The position numbers and the translations under genes are program-made. Below are positions 36,706-47,451 of a DNA stretch of 64,000 bases, piece after piece. The number at the start of each line of letters is the position of its first letter. The first letter of the stretch is position 1. The DNA is from Solen grandis (lineage: Eukaryota; Mollusca; Bivalvia; Adapedonta; Solenidae): contig CM037783.1 of assembly GCA_021229015.1 (NCBI GenBank), positions 5,899,324-5,963,323 on the forward strand, given 5' to 3'. Below the pieces are notes generated by a model that was given only the letters and a program-made list of their open reading frames with translations, did no database searches and was not told the DNA's origin.

Positions 36706-37278
36706 TTAATCGTGACTTGAATTGTTTGTTGAACCTTTTTTATTATCTTAGAGTTAAACATGTATCTACCTGTTACTTTCTTAGGATTTTACAAATTGTA
36801 TAAGAAATTTGTTTCCATTTCAGCTGTACCAAAACAATGAACACTTTCGGGTTCTCAGCCACTTTACTCTCCTTAGACAATGTTTTTTCTACATTTTAAA
36901 TTCCTTCTTATTAAGTTCTTAATAAAACGTTCACTCATATCTAGATTCTAAGTGGTTATACTTAATGATATTGAAGTGGCAATTGAAATTGAATAACTGC
37001 CTCCTACGGCAGCTCTGTAGGCACGAGCGCACGTGCAGGTTAGCTGGCACGTGTCTCTATAGCAACCTGACACCGAGATCCTGATAAAACAGTTGCTATT
37101 TAAATGGTTTTGTTAACAGCTTATGTAACACTATAAAAATAATTAAACAGGATAGAAACGGAATAAGACGTGTTTAAAAACGCAGGAGGTAATTCAGAAA
37201 CTGTAGACAAACAATGTCAGTCATAAAACAGCACGGAGCAGATATCAATTTCATCATTTGAAATGCTTCGACAGACGG

Positions 37279-37281
<3 letters not shown>

Positions 37282-37312
<31 letters not shown>
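37282..37312 (+). repeat. (CT)n microsatellite
   Basis: About 15 CT units, followed by AAATGATTTT and later TTATGTTATAAGAC, similar to the flanks of the two CT tracts at 35 kb. Confidence 0.95.
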
Positions 37313-37317
<5 letters not shown>

Positions 37318-37758
37318 GATTTTCAATACATTATTTTTTATTTCTTATGTTATAAGACTCACATTAGATTAAGTTCTTATATTGACGAAAATAAGGTAGA
37401 AACATGTCTTACACTTTCAAAAAAAAACATTAAATGTGCCGAGAGATTCCAGTGGCGGATTTCGCGGGGGCAATTTACTAAAATTTAACTTTACACATGT
37501 ATTTTCAGTAACTTTGATGCAATGGTATTTGACAGAGCAGTGAATACGAGGAGATGTGGAGGGGATCTATGGCCCCACGCTCACTAAGTAGCCAAGTTAA
37601 CTCGCTTGCACAATGCCCGCCATCCACCCCCACAACCCTATTATGAATACCAAGATCTGCCACTGGGCTCCGTCGACAGAGGGGTTTTTATGCCATAAAT
37701 GACTTTATTTACCACAAAACATCTTTTAAGACTTTATGGTTCATGTAACGAGTTGGGG

Positions 37759-37970
37759 TACTGTGAAATCATTAATTTTCATAGGACAATAATTTTCGTC
37801 GATTTCGTGGAGGGTTTTATCCATAAATATTAATCCCCGCGAAAACTTGCCTCTTATATAGACCTCACGTTTTCTAGACCATAGACCCACGAATAAATGT
37901 AACCACGAAATTTCCATAGGTACATAATCAAGAAAATTTAATGTCAACGAAAATCAATGATTTTACAATA
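37759..37970. mobile_element. TA-flanked MITE with CTGTGAAATCATTAATTTTC ends
   Basis: The left end TACTGTGAAATCATTAATTT pairs with the right end AAATCAATGATTTTACAATA as imperfect inverted repeats. TTTCGTGG/CCACGAAA words inside form a second inverted set. This end type is widespread in invertebrate MITEs (recalled). Confidence 0.6.
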
Positions 37971-38057
37971 AGTAAGCGTAACAAAAATTACATATTGATA
38001 GCTGCTCGTGCTCAGAGTCGAGAAATTATAAATATTGATCATTTGCACCTCACTTAT

Positions 38058-38140
38058 ATACCAGCCGGTCATGATGGTCAAGCGTCCACCTCGGGGTGGG
38101 ATGTTATAGGTTCAATCTCTTGACGCGATATTCCAATGTT
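38058..38140 (+). mobile_element. SINE family 1 head, diverged
   Basis: CCGGTCATGATGGTCAAGCG, CCACCTCGGGGTGGGATG and AGGTTCAATCTC parallel the tRNA-like head of the 46-kb copy. Its 3' half probably lies at 38415-38590, separated by about 275 bp of unrelated DNA. Confidence 0.5.
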
Positions 38141-38414
38141 TTGAAATACATGTATAAAGGTGCCCATCGGCCTTTGCGCTCAGATGCTGCGACGGGCAGT
38201 TCTGATGTTCATGTCAATTGTTTCTCGACACTGAAGGACGAATAGATATAAGTACTGATGCCATCAACGGAACCCACGTTCGCTAAATACGTTTTGCTTC
38301 TTATACGGTAGTAATACCGTTGGGTCCGTCGATGTGTTGTTTTTTCCTGCTTCTTCTTCTTCCTCTTCTTCTTCTTCATAGATTTGCCTTCGTCAAAGTC
38401 GTTAAAATCGCTTA

Positions 38415-38590
38415 GTGTTAGTTTCAGGACTGGGTGGCCCAATGTCAAGATAATGTGACTGGGTATGGTATCATACTACATGTCTACGGCATGATACTGC
38501 AGCGTAGCAGAACTATTTCTGTATAAGTAGACATATTCTCCAAATGAAAGAAAAAAAACCCTGTCAAAATGACGTTAAACCCAACAACTT
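38415..38590 (+). mobile_element. SINE family 1 body
   Basis: TTTCAGGACTGGGTGGCCCA, ATGTCTACGGCATGATACTG and GACGTTAAACCCAACAAC match the family 1 body and tail. Confidence 0.75.
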
Positions 38591-38704
38591 CATGATTTGT
38601 CATGATAGTGTCGATGATTATGCCCCTCGTGATCTTTAAAGCCACTTAAACTAATGCCCACGTAAATAAAGTGCTGATGTTTTTGCAAAGTTATTCTCGA
38701 TACC

Positions 38705-38730
38705 CAGGCTATTCATTTTTAAATAGCCTG
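38705..38730 (+). repeat. Perfect 9-bp hairpin
   Basis: CAGGCTATT, 8-nt spacer, AATAGCCTG. Confidence 0.5.
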
Positions 38731-39315
38731 ACAACCGAGGATCTTGATTGGTCAAAATAGTTGTGACGTAATTTTCGAAGACGAACTGAGTAAAAATTTA
38801 AACGTTATTTATGACAAATCTCTATAATATCTAGTCTATAAAACCTAGAGCAGATGAACGTACTTTGAACAGAAAATGAATAAGTGAATACAAATAAGGT
38901 AAAGGAAGTTTTCTAACAAGAAAAGTCTAACAAGAAAAGGATAGGAAAACGGTAATATAATTAAAAAAAATAAATAAGGAAAACACGACATTAAAAAGAC
39001 GAGTGGGACTTAAGCTTTGATGATATTTGGGAAAATTACGTGGTAATAGTTTTAAAACGTAGTTCCTTTCAAAATCCTTATTTCTGCTGGTATTTTTAAA
39101 AAAAAATTTATTTAGGTGCATGTCATGATTGGACTGCAAACATTCCCCTAAAATATTAACACATGTATATGTACTTCCGAATTAAAACGAATTTGTCATA
39201 CAATACTGATATTGCTTTATAATTATTTCGGGAAGATACAGTGCATTCAAATAACAGGAAACTTAAGTAAATGGTATTTAAGGTGTGACACTGACATAGC
39301 AGTCACCTGTCTTAA

Positions 39316-39549
39316 CCCTTTCCCTCATAGAGGACACCATGAAAAGACCTATGCGAACAGCATAAAACCAGATCAGCCTGCGAGTAACTCGCAGGCTGAT
39401 CAGGTTTTATGCTGTTCGCTGCTCCTCAGTGGTCTGGAAATGAGGATTTTGTAGTTAAATTTAGTAAGGTTTAACTGTGGTTTTCTGCAGATCAGGCTTT
39501 ATGTGGTACCTATTGAGGGCGTCAAAATGAGTCTATATGAGGGAAAGGC
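39316..39549 (-). mobile_element. piggyBac-like MITE, copy 3 (inverted)
   Basis: TTAA at 39312-39315 and 39550-39553. Same 234-bp length as copy 1 but opposite orientation, with the complete palindrome CAGCCTGCGAG-taa-CTCGCAGGCTG. The overlapping open frame at 39212-39454 is not a gene. Confidence 0.85.
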
Positions 39550-39611
39550 TTAAGCGAGCAGTCTGCTTGAACCAAGTAAGTTCTACGTATAAGACATGTG
39601 TGTAGGTATTA

Positions 39612-39701
39612 GTTATCGTTTATATTTCAAATTGTATGGAAACTGCGAGGCTAAGCAGAACGCTGCGATAAATCTATAAAATTTGAAATATAAACGATAA
39701 C
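39612..39701. repeat. Foldback: perfect 22-bp inverted repeat, 46-nt spacer
   Basis: 39612-39633 (starting GTTATCGTTTATATTTCAAA) is the exact reverse complement of 39680-39701. Total 90 bp. It could be a tiny MITE, a cruciform-forming element, or a hairpin RNA if transcribed. Confidence 0.85.
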
Positions 39702-40267
39702 ATATTTACAGTTTTTCACATATGTTAAACAGATTTGCCATGGGCCCGCCTCCCGTATGATAGACAGTTAAGTACGGTTCAGTGTCAGTGCCGCTTGGGA
39801 CATTTCAATTTTGAAGTAGCAAAATATGACGTAAGCAGTGCCCACAGCAACAAGCCCCGCCCATAATTCATGGTCATGTAGGTACCATACACAGTCAAAT
39901 TCCTCCATATCAAGCCCTCGCGGTTCATTTTATGCCATATATTGTAAAAATTTTGAAAGAAATACAAGCATTTCATTAAACGATTAAGTAGGACGAACTG
40001 TAAGAGAAAAAAAAGCATTTACAAGGTTTTCAATATGTCTGCTTGAAACGGTGTAACTGTATAGTACAGGCTGTACTGAGAACACAACATACATCGTCGG
40101 AACCCCCTTGTTGACTTATTCCGATCATGCCGTGGGAAAATAGGCAAGCAAACCGTCGTGTTACAGCAGTTTTTGACTAAAATATTGACCTATGAAAACG
40201 TGCCTTTTAAATGGAAAACTCTTCGACATGGAAGCTTAAACGTCATGATATTAAAACAAAACATTGC

Positions 40268-40298
<31 letters not shown>

Positions 40299-40784
40299 CA
40301 AGTGTATAAAATGGCCTGCATGATTGGTTAGTAAACCCCCGCAATGAAACCAATGTCCAATGTAATGGCGTAATTTGATATACCTTCAAACGACAAAGTA
40401 CATGCGTTAATACCTACGATATTAATCGTTCAAGCGTGGGTATCTGACGATGCACAACATAGTGTATATTGAACTCTATATTTGTCCCATTGGTTCTAGA
40501 ACAGCAATGTTACGGAAGATAACACATACCGTACAGTACTTGAAATGATTTAAGAAAAACAAAACGCACACATACAACCAATAAAATATCGCAAAATATT
40601 AATTAAAGAACTTTTTTGCATACAAGTAAAAAGTTCAGCTTGACAGGCCCAAACCCTGGACCCCAAGTAGCTGTCATCATAACGCAGCAAACATACTAAG
40701 TAAATTAGTGCCAGTACGTCTTAAAAATATTGCATTCTTCTATCTTGGATCATAAATATTAACACATGTACAGACACAGAAGAC
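39702..40784. other. Unique DNA with poly-A tract
   Basis: 28 A at 40271-40298; otherwise nothing recognised. The minus-strand frame 39785-40018 lacks support. Confidence 0.3.
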
Positions 40785-41003
40785 TGGAACCTCCTTGAGT
40801 CGCTGACTTACTATCGTTACCCCTTACCACTGTGGGTTCGAATTCTGGTCTGGCCATTCGAATTTTTCATATGAGGAATCCATCCGGGTTACTTTTTCGA
40901 TGAATCAACGGTTCTATTTGGATGCCCCTTATACACTCTGGGTTTTCCTTTAACTGGGTCGCTATGCGACTGAATCAGAGTCGCGGCGATTAAAAAACAC
41001 CAA
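40785..41003 (+). mobile_element. SINE family 2, diverged copy
   Basis: GTGGGTTCGAATTCTGG (box B-like), TCATATGAGGAATCCATCCG, AACGGTTCTATTTGGATGCC and GCGACTGAATCAGAGTCGCG follow the family 2 order. Confidence 0.65.
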
Positions 41004-44000
41004 AAGAACATCAGAAGCAGCACAGGTCTCGGTCAGACTCTCTCTCTCGATACAGTTATTCTGTTATATCACGCTACTTGTATTCACGCGACGTTTCAAA
41101 TTATTCAGGTCAAATTTAATCATCTTTCAAAGGTTTCAACAAGCTTAAAGAATGAGTCAGACTTATAACACGAGGAGATGGATTTGGTTTCTACACAAGT
41201 TTGAGTCAACACTAGCTCCAAATGATATTCATTTTAATCTGAAGTTCCATCTATTCATCCATCCGTCCGTCCCTCCATACATCCATCCATCCATCTTTTT
41301 TCCTATGCATGCTCGGCTATCTATCTGTCTATCAAACAAACCAGACAGACAAATCCAGAGATACATAAGATAGACAACACGGAAAGTCTTAGTAATATAC
41401 CAAACATTAAATGTCACTACAGTTATAACCGCAATACACTATGTGTGCAACATCCCTTTTCACAGCCCCTCAAATATGCGGTGTTTTTACACAAGTTTGC
41501 ATGAAACTGCCCGTCTTTGCTCCTTGATTAACGATCATGCATGGTGACGTGCTTCTCTCTGGCCACCTAAGTCACGACAGACCATGTTTTGTGTCACCAT
41601 GGATACTAAATGGCGTTTGTCAATTTATTACACAGGTATTTATTACTCGTCCCTCTGTTAAGCCCACCTGCAAATTAGTGACATTGAAAAATAACAAGTT
41701 TATTTCGAAAAATTCCTTGTCTCGTAATGACAAAGAAATGATAAATAACAGAAAACGTATGTTTCAGCTGATAGCTTGATAGAAGGGCGGGAGCCTCACA
41801 TAATGAAATAAATAGGGGTCAATGTATGCCATGGAATTATGATATAATATACAAATAAAATATGTCATTTAACTCTGCGTACATTTATTGCACGTGTCCC
41901 TGAAACGCTATAGACGCCGTCTATGTTATGTGCGTGTGATTTATGTTAGTTATAAGAGATTGTTTAAAAATTGCTGTAAAATAAATGAAGATCAAGTTAC
42001 ATATATATGAAAATGGTCTTTATTTGTTTATGACAGTATGTACACTTGCATAAACAGATATCAATCTGTGCACATAGCATCAAGCATATATAGCATATAC
42101 AGACAACACTAAAATTTCTATATAAACATTACGTGAGATTTCAAATTTGTGAAAAAACAATTTCTTTACATGTCAGTCCAAATCTCATGCGTATGGATAT
42201 CTCTCATGACAACAGCCCAGAAATATCAAAATTACTCCTATAAACAATGGTTGAACTATGTCCAAAGAAACACATTCAGACCATAAACCTCTACAAATAT
42301 TGACAACTGCCTCATATTTTAGGTCTCCTCTGAAAGAAAATGCATTTTATCTCATCTTTTTCATTCAACTTTTCACTAAAAAATGTATGTCAGAAGCACT
42401 ATAACCAGGGGGAGGTAACTGTAGTCTGATGCCATATACCGGTATCACTCTTAGTCGTATGTTATGCTTTACGGTAATCCATCCAGCATTAATTTATAAT
42501 CATGGTCCTTCAAATGCTAAAAAAGAATTAAAGTTCAGATGCAAGCATCGATTGATTTGGAATTTTGGAATAGGCTATTTTGCTCGAAGTCTATGAAGGC
42601 TTGCAATTACTATAACATTCCCATGATCACTTGATGGACCATGAGCATAATTAATCATGGATGGACTACTTTCATGATTCTTCCAAAATCGAGTTGAATT
42701 GCGTATACTGTTTTATTTTCTACTCTGCCTTGAAATGTTTCAAGAAAAAAGAACAAAATTGTATGCTACAAACTATCTAGGAATGCATTTCATTTGATGT
42801 TATGTAAGAAGTCTTAGGCTCCATTTCACCCTCTTACTCTAAAATATATCAAAATTGCAACCAAAACAAAGATTTGGGCATTATTTATGGATCTTATTCG
42901 TTTAAAATACGCATCACATCTGAATTCAGAACACTGTAAATGTTTTCGATAGGGAAAAAGCAAAAACTGGAGAAAGGAACTTTCCAATGCGTCAGCGCCG
43001 TGTATAATTTCAATAAAATCCGATTTTAAATGCATCAATGGACGTGAATGCGCGCCTAGCTTCGAAATGAGTCTCAAATTGCATTATGGTGAACGTCATG
43101 ATGTCTGCCTCAAAAGGCGAGGCAAGATAGGTTCTCAGTGTCTTGTTTGAAAAACGAACTCCAAACAAGGCCTTTATTCTGACATTAGAAACAGTAACCA
43201 GTCTAAATTGCTGTTATTCTCGCGTGATCTCGCGTCATTTCGTTCTTCGCCGGTGAGCATTCGATTGCAATAGATGATTTAAGGACCGTAAATACAAGAA
43301 GAAAAAGTCCTTTTTAACCGCATTAATCGCGCCTCAGCTCCACACAATCTTATTTGGCTTAAATAAGGAATACTGTTTAAAATAATAAGGTCGAACTCAG
43401 AATAAATCGAGGAGATTTTAATACGTGTAACTTGTCAGAGACTGGCCAGTCGTAAGAAGTAACAAAACAATGAAAGATTATGCATTTACCTCTTCGTCTT
43501 CTATATTAGCCCATTGTATTAAATATCGTTTTAAATTGGATTGATATAAATTTGGATCATAACTTTGATTTAAACCACCATGACCTTAGAGCGCACACTG
43601 ACATAACTAGTCTCATACTTGTTTTTTTATTTCGTTGCGCTTTGTAATTACATACAATATTATTATGTACAAGTTTATTTATTAGTTTAGAAACATTACA
43701 CAATGATAAACAGTAAATAAAATGGCGATACTTTGGTTTCCAACACAACCAGAGACTATACGACACTTGCAGAAGACGACATCTTCGTCCCATAGCAACT
43801 GCCCAGCCCTGAATACAGACAGAGGTCACAATGCTATAATTTCCACTTTGAAGTATGTTTCCAGTTGATTGCACCACGAACTGTTTCTGAAGGAATGACC
43901 CAACCGAAGTGTCGTCTGCTGTCTAATTTAAAGAGCAATGGTCATCGCTGAGGGTCAGCTTGACCCCTTGTGAGATCCCGCAATGACCACCTGACTACCC

Positions 44001-44900
44001 TTAAATCGTTTATTTCCGATTGACCTATTTCATACCTTTGGCCCTTTGTCCCTCACAGTTAAATAACATTTTTGTTATACAGAATAACATTTATTTGTCA
44101 TTTTATTTATAACTGATATGTTGATATCAGTGTTTTTATTCTCAAAGTTATTCAATAACATTAGATATGACAGAAAATCTATTCTGATTATATATATATG
44201 TCTGTCCGCTCATCTTTTTATTCTTTTTTTTTTTTTTTTGCTCCTCCCATTCTGTCTGTCTGACCGTTTCTAGTTAAATGTACAATTGTCTATCTAACAC
44301 CCTTTTCTCTCGACATGTATTTTTATTTGTCTTACTACGCATCTATTTATAGATCCCTCAATCTATCCATTGATCTTAATTGCAAGTTTATTACTTACAT
44401 TCATCATAATAAAAACTATCTGATTTCCCTCCCAATTTTATCTCACGCACGCGCGGCTTTGGTTCATAATCGCAGAAGTACTGTTTATCATCAAAATCAA
44501 AGATTTCATGATTAGATTCTACTTAACACAGTCCTATAAATCATTAATTGTTTGTTTGTCTGTTTGTTGTTATTTTAGTTATTGTTGCTTTTGGTTTTTG
44601 CTGTTTTTAGGGGAGGATTTTTTTTAAATTACTGTGAATATATTGTAGCATAACTGAATACTGATTATATTTCAATGTAACCATACAAGTGTCATTATGA
44701 CTATTGTTCCTTATTGTGTAGCCCATTTATCTAAATAACTAATTAACACCATTTTATTAGCAATGTAAATCTACTCATACTAAATGACTGAGATCATTTC
44801 TGTGAAATTAAGTAAAACTGTCGTTTCTATCTAATACATTTAGATATTTGTTACAAACTTTCCTTTTATAGATATATATAATAGGTGTGTTTTTATTAAA
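41004..44900. other. Long intron-like stretch
   Basis: Small (CATC)n tract at 41250-41295, T run at 44222-44240. Weak open frames at 42826-43077 and 43557-43877 (both minus) show no domains. No gene can be supported. Confidence 0.3.
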
Positions 44901-44904
44901 GTGA

Positions 44905-45140
44905 CATGTGTAATGTATAAGAAAACAACATTAGAATAAATAATGTGTAATGTACATAAGAAAACAACATTAGAATAAATAATGTGTAATGTACACAAGA
45001 AAACAACATTAGAACAAATAATGTGTAATGTACACAAGAAAACAACATTAGAATAAATAATGTGTAATGTACGTAAGAAAACAACATTAGAATAAATAAT
45101 GTGTAATGTACATAAGAAAACAACATTAGAATAAATAATG
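44905..45140 (+). repeat. 39-bp tandem repeat, about six units
   Basis: The unit contains AATAATGTGTAATGTACATA followed by AGAAAACAACATTAGAATA. Because 39 is a multiple of three, the minus strand reads a 13-residue repeat, which is an artefact. Confidence 0.93.
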
Positions 45141-45454
45141 ATAAGTATACACAGATCACGCAAATATATACAAATAGTCGTCTATGAGGACTCTACTTTC
45201 CACTACATATAATACTGTGTTATTTCTTGTCACGGAATGGGTTTTATAAATTGTGCTCAATTCCTTATATGCAGAGGTTGAAGTACTTCAATAAATGTTA
45301 TAACACTTAAAAGCTAGAAAATGGTGCAATCATTAAATAACAAAATAAACGCTTTTTAAGCATGAATTTAACGAAGTACTTGAGTACTTTACCATCGGTG
45401 CGACAGTATTTCAGCTATATAGCGAACTCCAGCTAACTGCACATGGTAGTTTTG

Positions 45455-45660
45455 TTTGTTTATTTGCTCTGTTTAACGCACTTTTAGAGACTTTGTGTAT
45501 TCGAGACAGATACAGTATAGTGCTGCTACACTGCAGTATCACGCTGTAGACCTGTGGCATGACACCACACCCAGTCACATTATCCTGACACCGGTCAAAC
45601 CAGTCCTGGAACTACTCTAGCGCAAATCATTCTTTTTTACGACTTTGGTATGTCGCGGTT
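45455..45660 (-). mobile_element. SINE family 1, inverted copy
   Basis: TTTAACGCAC near the start, CTGCAGTATCACGCTGTAGA, CACCACACCCAGTCACATTA and ACGACTTTGGTATGTCGCGG are the reverse complement of family 1 from tail to head. The copy is truncated in the tRNA-like head. Confidence 0.75.
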
Positions 45661-45679
45661 TGGGAGAGAGATGGAAGAA

Positions 45680-45765
45680 AACAATCCCAAGTCAACTGGA
45701 AGGCCCCCTCCCACGAAATATCTGAGTAACCGCACCAGAATTCGAACCCACAGTGGAGAGGAGTG
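45680..45765 (-). mobile_element. SINE family 2 fragment, inverted
   Basis: AAGTCAACTGGAAGGCCCCC and CAGAATTCGAACCCACAGTG match the minus-strand family 2 body and box B. It is joined to the SINE 1 copy. Confidence 0.55.
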
Positions 45766-46267
45766 AAATGATACATGTACTGGGTCACGGAGATTTACGA
45801 GCGTAATCGGAGATCTTCGGAGACGACTCCGCGCGATGTAAGATCGCGTTGGTTTGAAATTATGGTTCATACTAATGAATATTTTCTCCGTTATTTTGAT
45901 GATGAATTTGAACTCTTTTTTAACCTTGAACGACATTTAAATGCGTAAGGTCCCGATGGGAGATCATTCATCTCCTCCCGTTTATTAAGGCAATATGAAT
46001 ATTCTATTTTAGTGGATACCCCCTATATGTTGTCTACCATCTTTGTTAAACCCGAGTCTACATCCTGTTGTCAACGTATATACTTGTTTTATATTTTTGT
46101 ACTTTTCCAAAGAGCGGATGTAAGTCATAATGTCATAAAGTGGCTACAATCGGTTACACCGTTTAATATGAATATTCATCAATGTATCCTAATAAAATAT
46201 AATAAAAATGACAGCATGATGTTCAATCCTGTATATAGTTAGTTATTGTGTTTGAGTTTCTTGTTTC

Positions 46268-46343
46268 TGTGACAGTGCAGCTGATTACGGGTAGGGGAAT
46301 ACCCGGATGTACAGAGGCACCTGGGTATAAATACCGACTTACT
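46268..46343 (-). mobile_element. SINE family 2, inverted, left part (split by SINE 1)
   Basis: GCTGATTACGGGTAGGGGAA, TACCCGGATGTACAGAGGCA and TACCGACTTACTG match minus-strand family 2. It continues after the inserted SINE at about 46671-46741. Confidence 0.65.
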
Positions 46344-46354
46344 GAAAGTCAAAC

Positions 46355-46670
46355 CGTTCCCGGTGGCCGAGTGGTCAGAGCGTCCGCCTCGGGAGCGGAA
46401 GGTCGTGGGTTCGATCCCCGGCCGCGACATACCAAAGTCGTAAAAAATGGTACTGTTATAGCTCCCTTGCTTGACGCTCAGCATATAAGGGTAGTTGCAT
46501 GACTGGTTGGCCCGGTGTCAGGATAATGCGACTGGTGTGGTATCATGCCAAATGTCTACGGCGTGATACTGCAGTGTGGCAGCACTATATCTGTCTCAAG
46601 TAGACATCGTCTCCAAATGACTGAAATACTGTCGGTGGGACGTTAAACCCAACAAACAAACAAACAAACC
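46355..46670 (+). mobile_element. SINE family 1, full length, inserted in SINE 2
   Basis: The tRNA-like head has box A TGGCCGAGTGG and box B GGTTCGATCCC. The body has GTTGGCCCGGTGTCAGGATA and TACGGCGTGATACTGCAG, ending GTCGGTGGGACGTTAAACCC and (CAAA)n. A short duplication GAAAGTCA (46344-46351, 46671-46678) flanks it. The head lacks a standard 3' acceptor stem, so it is not a tRNA gene. Confidence 0.88.
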
Positions 46671-46741
46671 GAAAGTCAGCTAAACAGCTTGCTCACATTA
46701 GAAATCCTATTGACTAGATCAGGACTGGAACCCATGGCGAA
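46671..46741 (-). mobile_element. SINE family 2, inverted, right part
   Basis: GAAAGTCAGCTAAACAGCTT, CTCACATTAGAAATCC and CAGGACTGGAACCCATGG continue the interrupted minus-strand family 2 copy. Confidence 0.55.
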
Positions 46742-47235
46742 GTTACCATTATATATTGTCACAGAATAACATAGGCTTGGCCTTAGTTACAGGGGTCATG
46801 TAAGTGTACTGCCTTACGAAGTTAACCTACGATTGTCATGTCACGTAGACCATGTTAGAATTGTTGTGTTTAAATTTATTGGTATGCGGATAATGTGAGG
46901 TTCTCTTAATATTACAATCAGTTTTGTAAGAATAGTCAACCATTTTATTATGATTTTATAAAGACTGGTTAAATTTTAAAGGTTTTGAAAGGCTGCTAAA
47001 GTTTTAAAAAGTTTAAACCAAAAGTTTATTTAAGTAAGGCTTATGTGATTCACGTTATGAATGAAAATTCGTTGTTTACTGTTTCTCGAAATGAATGAGA
47101 TTTAATAGGGAAGCATGGTCAGTAAACATACTTTTACGTTCAAGAGAAATGAGGTCAGTTATAGAGATGCATTATGGGAGAGAACTGAATACTGAACCAC
47201 CATACATCCGTATTTAGTTGGGACACATGTAGGGC

Positions 47236-47451
47236 GTGGTCCAACACACAGACGACAGGAACCCCACAGGTGGTCACTGCTATATGAGTGTGTTCGCTAC
47301 GTATTCGTTTTATGAACGACAGGACAGTTCCATGTGTATGGTCGACGATCCGGACATTGCGTTACGTAATCGTTACATGAATGACGGGGATCCGGATACA
47401 CTGTGGTCGACGGTGCTCAGGACGACACAGACCACTAGGAAGTTCACCTAG
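47236..47451 (+). CDS. Weak candidate small ORF or exon
   Basis: 71 codons beginning MVQHTDDRNPTGGHCYMSVF and including DDPDIALRNRYMNDGDPDTL. GC is clearly higher than in neighbouring DNA and the composition is not low-complexity. No domain is recognised, there is no obvious promoter, and no strong donor precedes the TAG. It may be chance. Confidence 0.15.
   Translation: MVQHTDDRNPTGGHCYMSVFATYSFYERQDSSMCMVDDPDIALRNRYMNDGDPDTLWSTVLRTTQTTRKFT

Noticed and set aside
44840..45163. Repeat membrane protein on the minus strand (13-residue repeat)
   Set aside because: Product of a 39-bp tandem repeat, a multiple of three.
46363..46433. Functional tRNA gene
   Set aside because: Boxes A and B are good, but it continues into a SINE body with a (CAAA)n tail and target duplication, and no proper acceptor stem closes.
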